Assembly: GCA_027717875.1 (NCBI GenBank) | Contig: JALLOL010000040.1 | Coordinates: 1-13,597, forward strand | DNA length: 13,597 bases | Source of the DNA: Acidobacteria bacterium AH-259-L09 | GTDB lineage: Bacteria > Acidobacteriota > UBA6911 > RPQK01 | Direction: 5' to 3' | Shown here: in pieces, positions 6,457-13,597 of the stretch | Position numbering within the stretch: position 1 is the first letter of the stretch | Layout of the letters: each line of letters starts with the position of its first letter | Program-made: the position numbers and the translations under genes | Notes under the pieces: model-generated | Databases searched by the model: none | Seen by the model: only the letters and a program-made list of their open reading frames with translations | What the model was told of the DNA's origin: nothing

Positions 6457-8829
6457 ATGGACCGCTCAAAATCACTGCGGATCACTTTGATCATTCTCAT
6501 TATTGCAGGTGTCATGACCATTGTGTGGAGCTTTCTGTCCCGACGTCAGGAGGCAGTTGTAGTGTCCAAGGCTGAAATTCTTTCGCCGGAGATCAGTCGT
6601 CGCAGCACCAAGTTCGAATATACCGAACACACGCGTGGGCGCACGGTGTTCAAGGTCTACGCCGAAACTAGCATCGAGACAGTGAGTAAGGTCCACACAC
6701 TAAAGGATGTGAATCTTGCTTATTATGACGAAACTGGTAAACCCTCCGATGTCATCTCCGGCCGGGAAGCAGTTTATCGAATAGACGAAAAGCAGATCGA
6801 ATTCTCTGGTGACGCGAGAATACAGCTGGCCAATGGTACCGAGGTGTTCTCCGACCGGGTCAGTGCGGACCTCAACCGGGAAATTGTGATGATCGATGAG
6901 AATTTTCGCTTTCAAAGGGGAGAGATTACAGGGAGTGGCCGCGGCCTAATTTACCTCATCCCACAAAGGGAGATACGAATAGAGAAGGGATTACAACTGG
7001 TCCTTCCCTCCGGGCCGCATGATGTGAAGGCTCGTGCCCCGCGGGCTCTCTATCGCGTCTCGGAGCAGGTCATAGAATTAATCGGAAACGCTGCAATCTC
7101 TGGTCCAGACACAGGATTAACGGCGGATCAAATAGCCCTCTTTCTAACAGAAGAACACCGGATTCAGAAAATTTTAAGCTCTGGTCACGCTGGACTTCGA
7201 TCCGGCTCTGTGAAGTCATTCTCGGGTCAGGCCATTAATGTTTTCTTTGAGCCCGATTCTGAGAGGATGAAATACTTTGAGGTATTAGGAGGCGCTCCTG
7301 AGATGACATCTAAGCGGGCGGTGTATAGGGAGCGGGTTGAGGGGAGAGTCGCTCTCCTTGAAGCGGATCGCATCACCGCCGTACCTCGCCAGGACCGACG
7401 TACAGAGCGGTTGTTGTTGAAGAGATTCACTGCTCAGGGAGAGGTGTTGTTTAGCTCTCCAGCCTTGGGAATCGAGGAGGCGCACTCGGATGAAATGGAA
7501 GGTGCATTTTTTGAAAGCGGAGAGCATCTCGAGCAACTTGATCTCCGGGGACAGGTTTCTGTTAGGAGAAAAAGGAAAGGTTCGAAAGCACCGGTCGAAG
7601 AGGAACTTCACAGTGATATGTTGAGCCTCCGATTGCACAAAGATGGAGTGCTCGAGCATGCCAGGGCCGGTGGAAATGTAGACCTGAAAGTCAACTTCCC
7701 CGAAGGTAATCGTCATCTCTTCGCCAGGGAATTCGTTGAAGTGGAGTACTCAGGCGGCCTGCCGGAGCGAGTTGTGAGTAGGGGGGACTGCCGAATGGAA
7801 AGCATTCTCCCTGGTGAGAGAAATGTTCTTAAAGCCCCCTTAATTCATATACGCTACCGCCAACGTCTGCTCCACGGAATTTTGGCTGAGGGGGGAGTCA
7901 CGCTGGAATCTGTGGAGCAAGGAAAGACAAGATACACGACAAGCGAGCGATTGAAGGTCTCATATCAGGCCGGCAAGATAGACAAGGCTGTGCAGTCGGG
8001 GAATTTTCGTCTGCGGGAGGGAGATCCCGCCACGATTGAGACCATTGACCTGAGGTCAGATCAAGCTGTTTTCGACCCCGAAATCCAAAGAATCACAATG
8101 ACAGGGGAGAGATCCCCGGTGTTGAGGTTAGGCGACGCGAACAGCAATTCTGGTGTGGCTGTGGAGACAATCACGCTGCGCTTCGAGTTGGATAGGAAGA
8201 CAGGTGAGATGTTTGCCTTTGGGCGGGTGAGAAGCTCCGTTCGGGAAGAGGACGGTTCGATTATTATCACCTCCGGTCGAATGCAATCCGACCCGGAGAC
8301 AGGTTGGGTCAGTTATTTCGTCAATCCGAGAATTATTCAACAATCCAACTCAATTGCGGGGAAGATAGTGCGATACAATCATCGAGATCACGAGCTGGTG
8401 GTGGAAGGGGAAGTGGAAAGCTCTTTTATGCAAGGAAGCGAAACCCATTGGAAGAGGTACTGGGTCGAAGCCAACCATTTAGTCTACAAGCGCAGCCAAC
8501 TGCGAGCGCGGTACGAGGGGCAGGTGCGGATCGAAACGGAGGATCTGGTTGTGAATGCTCCTTTTGTGGAATTCGTTTTTGAACCAACCAATCCCAACCA
8601 GATCCAAGAAATTATAGCCTGGGGAGGAGTCCAGATCACCGAAGAGAACAGAGAGGCCAAGGGAAATCGGGCCGTGCATTATCCTTCGGAAGAGAAGGTT
8701 GTCCTCACAGGAGATCCGGCCCAAGTGGTTGAAATTAAAAGAGGTAAAGCTGTCGGACGGCAACTTACCTTTTACATCGGAGAGGAGAGACTTCTGGTCG
8801 AAAATCCTTCCGCCCCTCAAGAGCCATGA
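6457..8829 (+). CDS. LptC/LptA-like fusion: membrane-anchored protein with many OstA-type repeats
   Basis: 790 residues. A single N-terminal membrane helix (about 9-28) is followed by an LptC-like segment (about 45-160: [23 protein letters not shown]-like [13 protein letters not shown]). The rest is a long series of OstA/LptA-type beta-jellyroll phrases of the form 'x-G-x-V-x-I ... S/T-D-x-...': for example GDARIQL near 118, GNAAISG near 210, GQVSVRR near 365, GGVTLES near 480, EGQVRIE near 685 and GGVQITE near 722. E. coli LptC and LptA are each about 190 residues, so this protein is roughly twice both together. By family knowledge it would carry lipopolysaccharide from the inner-membrane ABC transporter across the periplasm. 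Its last codon overlaps the lptB start (ATGA). Confidence 0.85.
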   Translation: MDRSKSLRITLIILIIAGVMTIVWSFLSRRQEAVVVSKAEILSPEISRRSTKFEYTEHTRGRTVFKVYAETSIETVSKVHTLKDVNLAYYDETGKPSDVISGREAVYRIDEKQIEFSGDARIQLANGTEVFSDRVSADLNREIVMIDENFRFQRGEITGSGRGLIYLIPQREIRIEKGLQLVLPSGPHDVKARAPRALYRVSEQVIELIGNAAISGPDTGLTADQIALFLTEEHRIQKILSSGHAGLRSGSVKSFSGQAINVFFEPDSERMKYFEVLGGAPEMTSKRAVYRERVEGRVALLEADRITAVPRQDRRTERLLLKRFTAQGEVLFSSPALGIEEAHSDEMEGAFFESGEHLEQLDLRGQVSVRRKRKGSKAPVEEELHSDMLSLRLHKDGVLEHARAGGNVDLKVNFPEGNRHLFAREFVEVEYSGGLPERVVSRGDCRMESILPGERNVLKAPLIHIRYRQRLLHGILAEGGVTLESVEQGKTRYTTSERLKVSYQAGKIDKAVQSGNFRLREGDPATIETIDLRSDQAVFDPEIQRITMTGERSPVLRLGDANSNSGVAVETITLRFELDRKTGEMFAFGRVRSSVREEDGSIIITSGRMQSDPETGWVSYFVNPRIIQQSNSIAGKIVRYNHRDHELVVEGEVESSFMQGSETHWKRYWVEANHLVYKRSQLRARYEGQVRIETEDLVVNAPFVEFVFEPTNPNQIQEIIAWGGVQITEENREAKGNRAVHYPSEEKVVLTGDPAQVVEIKRGKAVGRQLTFYIGEERLLVENPSAPQEP

Positions 8830-9569
8830 CCTTAAAAGTGTGCCCTCCAACATTGGAAGCACAGCAGCTCAACAAGTCGTATCGCGGAAGAAGAGTGGTC
8901 AACGACGTCAGTCTAACTATTTCCTCCGGAGAAGTGGTGGGTTTGCTTGGACCCAATGGTGCTGGAAAGACCACCACTTTTTACATGATGGTGGGCTTAA
9001 CTGCGCCGGATAACGGCAGTGTGCACTTAAATGGTGAGGATATCACCTCCCTGCCCATGTACGTGCGTGCCAGAAAAGGGGTCAGCTATCTGCCCCAGGA
9101 GCCCTCAGTATTTCGAAAGCTTTCAGTGGAGGATAATCTGTATGCGATTGCTGAGACGCTTGACCTCGCGCCCGGCATAGCGGATCAGCTGGTGAGCGAA
9201 CTGCTTGAGGAATTTGGTATTGCCGGGCTGAGAAAGTATCCGGCCTACACTCTTTCCGGGGGTGAGCGCAGACGTTTGGAAATTGCTCGGTCCATGGTGA
9301 TAAGACCCGCCTTTATTCTTCTGGATGAGCCCTTTGCCGGTATTGATCCTCTGGCGGTTTTGGATATTCAACGCATTGTCACTCAACTGAGATCCAAGAA
9401 TATCGGGGTTTTAATTACAGATCACAATGTGCGGGAAACTTTGAGAATCACAGACCGAGCGTACATTATAAAAGAGGGAACTATCTTCCGAATGGGCACT
9501 CCGGATCTGCTCTCATCCGATATTGAGGTTCGCAAAGTTTACCTAGGTGAGAACTTTCGACTATACTGA
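8826..9569 (+). CDS. lptB: Lipopolysaccharide export ABC transporter ATP-binding protein LptB
   Basis: 247 residues, typical length (241 in E. coli). Walker A GPNGAGKT (42-49), Q-loop YLPQE (Gln91), signature LSGGE (143-147), Walker B FILLDEP (Asp167, Glu168) and the switch His in ITDHN (His200) are all intact. The family-typical ending YLGENFRLY is close to the E. coli LptB tail (YLGEDFRL). LptB dimers power LptFG to extract lipopolysaccharide from the inner membrane; lptF and lptG are not in this window. The ATG overlaps the stop of the LptC/LptA-like gene by ATGA, so translation is probably coupled. Confidence 0.96.
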   Translation: MTLKVCPPTLEAQQLNKSYRGRRVVNDVSLTISSGEVVGLLGPNGAGKTTTFYMMVGLTAPDNGSVHLNGEDITSLPMYVRARKGVSYLPQEPSVFRKLSVEDNLYAIAETLDLAPGIADQLVSELLEEFGIAGLRKYPAYTLSGGERRRLEIARSMVIRPAFILLDEPFAGIDPLAVLDIQRIVTQLRSKNIGVLITDHNVRETLRITDRAYIIKEGTIFRMGTPDLLSSDIEVRKVYLGENFRLY

Positions 9570-9611
9570 TTTACAGCTACAAGGGAAAAAGTGAGCCGGC
9601 AATCAAAGAGG

Positions 9612-9617
9612 TTGAGG
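9612..9617 (+). promoter_or_regulatory. Ribosome-binding site of rpoN
   Basis: TTGAGG ends seven bases before the rpoN ATG at 9625, with a second purine-rich AAAGAGG just upstream (9605-9611). The 55-bp gap between lptB and rpoN shows no convincing promoter or terminator. Confidence 0.5.
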
Positions 9618-9624
9618 CAACTTA

Positions 9625-11055
9625 ATGGCCAAACGAATCCAGCTAAGACCAATGCTCGGGCTGAACATTTCTCAGCGATTGGCGATGACGCCGTCGCTGC
9701 TGCAGAAGATCGAACTCCTCACTCTGAACCGATTGGAACTTTCCGATTTGCTCAACCAGGAGCTCACTGAAAATCCCGTTCTGGAAGAAGCCCCAGAAGA
9801 ACGCGAGCTTGAAGTTCCTGAGCGAACTCAGGAGGAAACAGAGCGGAAAGAGAATGAAGAGAGCTATGAGGAGTTTGACTATGAATATTTTTTCGGCGAG
9901 TATCTGAGCCCCGCCTATCGGTCCCGCCAGTGGAAAGACAACGAAGACCACCCCTCTTTTGAACTCTTCTTGGCCACACCTCCAACTTTGATGGATCATC
10001 TGAACTGGCAGTTAAATCTGATCGAGATTCCCAAGGAGATCCACGAGATCGCCTACTTTATTGTCGGGAACATTGGTCAGGACGGCTACTTGACCATCTG
10101 CGTTGATGAGATCGCCGCAGCCATGGATGTTTCAACCGATCAAGTCGAAGAGGCTCTAGAGGTTGTCCAGAGCTTTGATCCCGTCGGTGTCGGAGCTCGC
10201 AACCTGCAGGAATGTCTACTCATACAAATCCGGACTGCGGGGCTTGAGGGTTCACTGGCTGAGAGGCTTGTGCAAGATTATCTTCCTTTGGTTCAAGCCA
10301 AGAAATTTAAGGAACTGGCCAAAGAACTGGGCTGTGGGATGGAAGAGATCGCAGAAGTTCTTGACACAATCCGGCGCTTTTCACCGAATCCCGGGCAGAC
10401 ATACAGTTCCCAGAGCCCGATATACATCCAGCCCGATGTTTATATGTATAAGGTCGGTGAGGGTTATGAAATTGTCATGAACGATGATGGTTTGCCCAAA
10501 TTGCGCCTCAGTCGATCTTATCGCGAACTACTCAAGCGCAAGAATGTTTCGAAGGAAACCAAGAGCTTCATTAAAGAGCGCTTTCGCTCGGCTATCGAAT
10601 TGCTGAAAAGTGTGGATCAACGTCAGCAAACCATTTACCGGGTGTGTTCAGTTATTGTGAACCGGCAGAGGAATTTTCTGGACCGCGGATTGATGTATCT
10701 CAAACCGATGTTAATCAAGGATGTGGCTGAAGAGCTGGGTGTGCATTCCTCAACCATCAGCAGAGTAGTTGCCCATAAGTATGCTCACACCCCCCAGGGT
10801 GTCTTGGAGCTTCGAAAGTTTTTCACTACTGGAATCGAGAGTTCCGAGGGTGAGAATATTTCCGTGGTTCGAGTGAAAGAGAAAATTAGGCGAATTATTG
10901 AAAATGAGAATGCCAAGACGCCTCTCTCTGATCAGAAGATCGCGAAACTCCTGAATCACGATGGCATTCAAATCACTCGAAGGACCGTCGCTAAGTATCG
11001 GGATCAAATGCACGTTGCTGGATCCCGCGAGCGGAAAATGGCCGTGTTGTCTTGA
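9625..11055 (+). CDS. rpoN: RNA polymerase sigma-54 factor RpoN
   Basis: 476 residues. Region I is the Gln/Leu-rich N-terminus (QRLAMTPSLLQKIELLTLNRLEL, within residues 17-40) that contacts enhancer-binding activators. Region II is strongly acidic (about 55-95, runs of Glu and DYEYFFGEY). The core-binding domain follows to about 300. The helix-turn-helix lies around IKDVAEELGVHSSTISRVV (about 360-378) with the conserved KYAHTPQG after it. The RpoN box, which reads the -24 element, is TRRTVAKYR at 451-459 (commonly ARRTVAKYR). Sigma-54 directs polymerase to -24/-12 promoters that need an AAA+ activator. The location just downstream of lptB and upstream of rapZ and PTS genes is the classic rpoN neighbourhood; the ribosome hibernation gene hpf, often next, is absent. 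Confidence 0.97.
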   Translation: MAKRIQLRPMLGLNISQRLAMTPSLLQKIELLTLNRLELSDLLNQELTENPVLEEAPEERELEVPERTQEETERKENEESYEEFDYEYFFGEYLSPAYRSRQWKDNEDHPSFELFLATPPTLMDHLNWQLNLIEIPKEIHEIAYFIVGNIGQDGYLTICVDEIAAAMDVSTDQVEEALEVVQSFDPVGVGARNLQECLLIQIRTAGLEGSLAERLVQDYLPLVQAKKFKELAKELGCGMEEIAEVLDTIRRFSPNPGQTYSSQSPIYIQPDVYMYKVGEGYEIVMNDDGLPKLRLSRSYRELLKRKNVSKETKSFIKERFRSAIELLKSVDQRQQTIYRVCSVIVNRQRNFLDRGLMYLKPMLIKDVAEELGVHSSTISRVVAHKYAHTPQGVLELRKFFTTGIESSEGENISVVRVKEKIRRIIENENAKTPLSDQKIAKLLNHDGIQITRRTVAKYRDQMHVAGSRERKMAVLS

Positions 11056-11082
11056 TGGGTCTTTTTGCCGTTTATACCCTTC

Positions 11083-12072
11083 ATGACCTTTGAGAGCACC
11101 AAACCTCCGAAACCAAGTATTAGCGCCAGGGAACTCCACAATTTATCGAGTCGGCGATTGAAGCTGACGCTTCTCGCCGGTGCTGAAGGACTTCACAACG
11201 AGATTACTTCACCGCGCATTCAAAAGCTTGGACTGGCGTTAGCCGGCTACATTGATTACTTACACGTAGGCAGGGTACAGTTTATCGGCCGCACTGAAGT
11301 TAAGTACCTCAAAATGTTGTCCGCGGCCAAGCGGAAGTCCGCCATTAAGCGAGTCTTTTCGAGGGAACTCTCCTGTGTTGTGGTCACACAAAATCTGAAG
11401 GTTCCCGTCGACCTCTTGCGTAACTGTGACCGGCAAAAAGTGCCCGTGTTTCAGACCGAAGCACTGAGTTCAACGGCAATCACAGAAATCACTATTTTTT
11501 TAGAAGAGCAGCTGGCTCCGACGACCACAGTGCATGGGGTCTTGATGGAAGTCTTTGGCCTGGGAGTCCTGCTTTTGGGTCCGTCGGGGATTGGAAAAAG
11601 TGAGTGCGCTTTGGACTTGATCGTGCGAGGTCACCGGTTGGTAAGCGATGATGTGATTGTCATTAAGAGATTTGGCCCGGACCGGCTGCTGGGCTCCGGC
11701 CCGACGGATTTTCAATTCCATATGGAACTTCGAGGATTGGGCATTATCAACATCAAGGAACTTTTCGGTGTCTCCGCGCTGAACCCGCAAAAAACCATCG
11801 ATCTTGCCATTGATCTGGTGCGCTGGAGGACCGAAGAGGGATATGATCGGCTGGGCCTGGAAGAAAGACAGTACTCCCTGCTGGATGTGTCGATTCCTTT
11901 GATCACCATGCCGGTTGCATCGGGGCGTAATCTGGCCACACTGGTGGAAGTTGCAGTTCGGATTCAAATGCTGAAAGGCCAGGGGTACAGGCCCTCCAGC
12001 GAATTTTTCAAACGGTTAGAGGCTCGCCTGAAAGCACCTCGGTTGCCAATCGATGAGGCAAGGCGGCTTTGA
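11083..12072 (+). CDS. hprK: HPr kinase/phosphorylase HprK
   Basis: 329 residues from the ATG at 11083; a TTG at 11065 in the same frame would add six residues and neither has a clear ribosome-binding site. The N-terminal domain (about 12-125) is the MurF-like part. The kinase domain shows the catalytic His in TTVHGVLMEV (His151), Walker A GPSGIGKS (166-173), SDDVIVI with Asp189/Asp190, and the HprK signature ELRGLGIINI (215-224). HprK phosphorylates and dephosphorylates a serine of HPr; its target HPr is encoded three genes downstream. In proteobacteria with PtsN the equivalent position holds ptsN, so this operon carries the kinase version of the switch. The N-terminus begins 27 bp after the rpoN stop. 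Confidence 0.95.
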   Translation: MTFESTKPPKPSISARELHNLSSRRLKLTLLAGAEGLHNEITSPRIQKLGLALAGYIDYLHVGRVQFIGRTEVKYLKMLSAAKRKSAIKRVFSRELSCVVVTQNLKVPVDLLRNCDRQKVPVFQTEALSSTAITEITIFLEEQLAPTTTVHGVLMEVFGLGVLLLGPSGIGKSECALDLIVRGHRLVSDDVIVIKRFGPDRLLGSGPTDFQFHMELRGLGIINIKELFGVSALNPQKTIDLAIDLVRWRTEEGYDRLGLEERQYSLLDVSIPLITMPVASGRNLATLVEVAVRIQMLKGQGYRPSSEFFKRLEARLKAPRLPIDEARRL

Positions 12073-12947
12073 AAAGTTCTGATCAGCTCGAATCACTGGT
12101 CATCATTACCGGGATGAGCGGTTCGGGGAAGCATACGGCTTTCAAGGCCTTCGAAGATTTGGGTTATTTTTGTGTCGACAATCTTCCCACTCCTCTGATT
12201 CCTCGCCTGATCCAGATGTCGGATGCATCGGGGGGAAAGATTCGAAGGTTGGCGATTGTGGTAGACATCCGGCTGGGCGAATCACTTGCACAACTCAAGA
12301 AACTTTTTAGCACGATCAAGCAGTTGTCGTTGAAGGCGACCATTATTTTCGTCGATGCTTCTGATGAGGTTCTGGCGAGAAGGTATGGTGAAACCCGCCG
12401 TGTTCATCCACTTGCCCGCGGCAAATCCCTTGTAGAGGGCATCCGCGCGGAGCGCAGAAAATTATCAGATCTCCGCGCCCTGGGAGGCCTGGTGGTTGAC
12501 ACCAGCGATTTCTCTGTTCACGATCTCCGCAATCTTATCTATCAAAACTTCCGGCAGACCGAGACCGAAGATACTCTCAATGTCTCCGTAGTCAGCTTCG
12601 GATTCAAATACGGCATTCCCTACAATTCCGATCTGGTCTTTGATGTGCGCTTCCTTCCCAATCCCAATTTTGTTCCCCATCTCAAGCCGAAGACGGGCAA
12701 TGATCCAGCGGTGGTGAAGTATATGAAGAAGAGTTCGGAAACCGGGGAGATCCTGGCTAAGATCTACGATATGCTAGAATATCTCCTGCCCAAATACGCA
12801 AAGGAAGGTAAGAAGTATTTGGCGATCTCTATCGGTTGTACCGGTGGAAGGCACCGTTCGGTTGTGGTCGCAAATGAGCTAAGAGAACAGCTTGAGGGGG
12901 AGGGTCGCAAAGTCAATCTGATTCATCGGGATCTGCACAACGAATGA
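12069..12947 (+). CDS. rapZ: RapZ/YvcJ-family nucleotide-binding RNase adapter
   Basis: 292 residues. The P-loop is GMSGSGKHTA (15-24), where the residue after the lysine is His rather than Ser/Thr. The family phrase EDLGYFCVDNLPTPLIP follows. The middle part has a Walker-B-like FVDASDEVLARRYGETRRVHPL, and VDTSDFSVHDL comes next. The C-terminal domain, which in E. coli binds the sRNAs GlmY/GlmZ and glucosamine-6-phosphate, shows SFGFKYGIP, FDVRFLPNP and CTGGRHRSV. In E. coli RapZ controls GlmS; outside enterobacteria the role is less defined. The TTG start (12069) overlaps the hprK stop as TTGA; the next ATG would cut into the P-loop, so TTG is preferred. Confidence 0.95.
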   Translation: MKSSDQLESLVIITGMSGSGKHTAFKAFEDLGYFCVDNLPTPLIPRLIQMSDASGGKIRRLAIVVDIRLGESLAQLKKLFSTIKQLSLKATIIFVDASDEVLARRYGETRRVHPLARGKSLVEGIRAERRKLSDLRALGGLVVDTSDFSVHDLRNLIYQNFRQTETEDTLNVSVVSFGFKYGIPYNSDLVFDVRFLPNPNFVPHLKPKTGNDPAVVKYMKKSSETGEILAKIYDMLEYLLPKYAKEGKKYLAISIGCTGGRHRSVVVANELREQLEGEGRKVNLIHRDLHNE

Positions 12948-13351
12948 GGCACTTAGTGGGCGCACTGGTTGTCACTCATGGTCAGCTGGGGCGAGAGCTG
13001 GTCGCTGTCGCGCAGACCATTGTTGGCGAGATCTCCCATGTTGTCGCTCTTTCCATCGGTTGGAACGACGATGTAGCCGAATCCAAAAAGCGGATTGAGG
13101 AGGCCGTTCAAACGGTGAATCAGGGTAAAGGTGTCATCATCCTCACCGACATGTTCGGAGGAACTCCCTCGAAGCTTTCCCTCTCCCTTTTAAAGAGGAA
13201 TGAACTGGAAATCATCACTGGCGTGAATTTACCCATGATCATCAAACTAGCCAATCAGTCCGGCAAAGAGTCGCTTTCAGAGTTAGTGATCAAGGTCAAG
13301 GAGAAGGGGCAAAAGCAGATCTCCATAGCCAGTGAGCTGTTGGGAGAATGA
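12944..13351 (+). CDS. PTS system IIA component, mannose/fructose (EIIA-Man) family
   Basis: 135 residues, a single EIIA-Man-like domain. VVTHGQLGREL carries the phosphorylatable histidine (His12). VIILTDMFGGTPS holds the conserved DxFGGTP stretch, and ITGVNLPMI follows. The family accepts phosphate from HPr-His15 and passes it to IIB. Neither IIB nor IIC is in this window, so a regulatory function is likely. The ATG overlaps the rapZ stop (ATGA), and the stop overlaps the HPr start (ATGA). Confidence 0.93.
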   Translation: MRHLVGALVVTHGQLGRELVAVAQTIVGEISHVVALSIGWNDDVAESKKRIEEAVQTVNQGKGVIILTDMFGGTPSKLSLSLLKRNELEIITGVNLPMIIKLANQSGKESLSELVIKVKEKGQKQISIASELLGE

Positions 13352-13597
13352 TTCGGAGAACCCTTTATATTAAGAATGAGCTGGGTCTTCATGCGCGTGC
13401 CGCTGCTAAGCTAGTTAGGCTTACTTCCCAATTTGAGTCGGATATTAAGTTAGCCACACCCGACAATGGCCGGCAGGTTGATGGAAAGAGTATTTTAGGG
13501 ATCTTACTTCTGACTGCGGCGCGGGGGACTGAAATTCAGGTGGTGATCGATGGAAAGGACGAAAGCACGGCTATGGAGGCAATTGTAAAATTGGTGG
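13348..13597 (+). CDS. ptsH: Phosphocarrier protein HPr, 3' end cut by window edge
   Basis: 83 codons are visible of an expected 85-95. NELGLHARAAAKLV contains His15, phosphorylated by enzyme I. VDGKSILGILLL contains Ser48, corresponding to the Ser46 that HprK phosphorylates in Firmicutes, and RGTEIQV follows. Both regulatory residues are therefore present, consistent with hprK in the same operon. The start ATG overlaps the IIA stop; GGGAG lies only one base before the ATG, too close for an ordinary ribosome-binding site, so reinitiation after IIA is likely. Enzyme I (ptsI) would be expected to the right. Confidence 0.94.
   Translation, partial: MIRRTLYIKNELGLHARAAAKLVRLTSQFESDIKLATPDNGRQVDGKSILGILLLTAARGTEIQVVIDGKDESTAMEAIVKLV

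Noticed and set aside
11065..11082. TTG start of hprK six codons upstream
   Set aside because: The ATG at 11083 gives a normal-length protein and the extra residues show no conservation I recognise; TTG is not excluded.

Overview
The window (about 13.6 kb, moderate GC) looks like chromosomal DNA of a diderm (Gram-negative-type) bacterium. The right two thirds carry lipopolysaccharide-export genes together with rpoN, rapZ and a regulatory phosphotransferase (PTS) branch. HprK takes the place that PtsN holds in enterobacteria. This layout, an oversized LptC/LptA-like protein, a TMTC-like membrane-TPR protein and a DUF5989 gene fit Acidobacteriota best. A deltaproteobacterial-type lineage is also possible; the phylum call is inference.

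Left block (1-4058), mostly minus strand. A TMTC-like multi-span membrane protein with a C-terminal TPR region lies upstream of a methyltransferase with a zinc-ribbon N-terminus. The methyltransferase stop overlaps the TTG start of an SGNH/GDSL hydrolase that runs off the left edge. A 52-codon plus-strand gene of the DUF5989 type is wedged between the TMTC-like gene and the methyltransferase. This set suggests surface glycan or secondary-product modification.

Middle (about 4090-6370). recJ (single-stranded-DNA exonuclease, GTG start) is bracketed by two intergenic regions filled with degenerate short tandem repeats in inverted orientation. Upstream, a 7-bp array (core AGGAG plus a variable dinucleotide, 20 units) faces its reverse complement (11 units). 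A second inverted array of 8-bp units (core TGAGCT) is nested inside its loop. Downstream of recJ a third array has 8-bp units (core TTCGTG, 11 units) and a decayed opposite arm. The three arrays share a design of constant core, variable dinucleotide and opposed arms but differ in word. They are the least explained part of the window.

Right block (6457-13597), plus strand, probably one operon: lptC/lptA-like fusion, lptB, rpoN, hprK, rapZ, a mannose/fructose-type PTS IIA and HPr (cut by the right edge). Many junctions overlap by four bases (ATGA or TTGA), which suggests translational coupling. The Lpt proteins move lipopolysaccharide to the outer membrane. RpoN is sigma-54. HprK, HPr and IIA form a phosphorelay with no sugar-transport IIB or IIC subunit visible here, so it is probably regulatory. 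No tRNA, rRNA, insertion sequence or CRISPR was seen.
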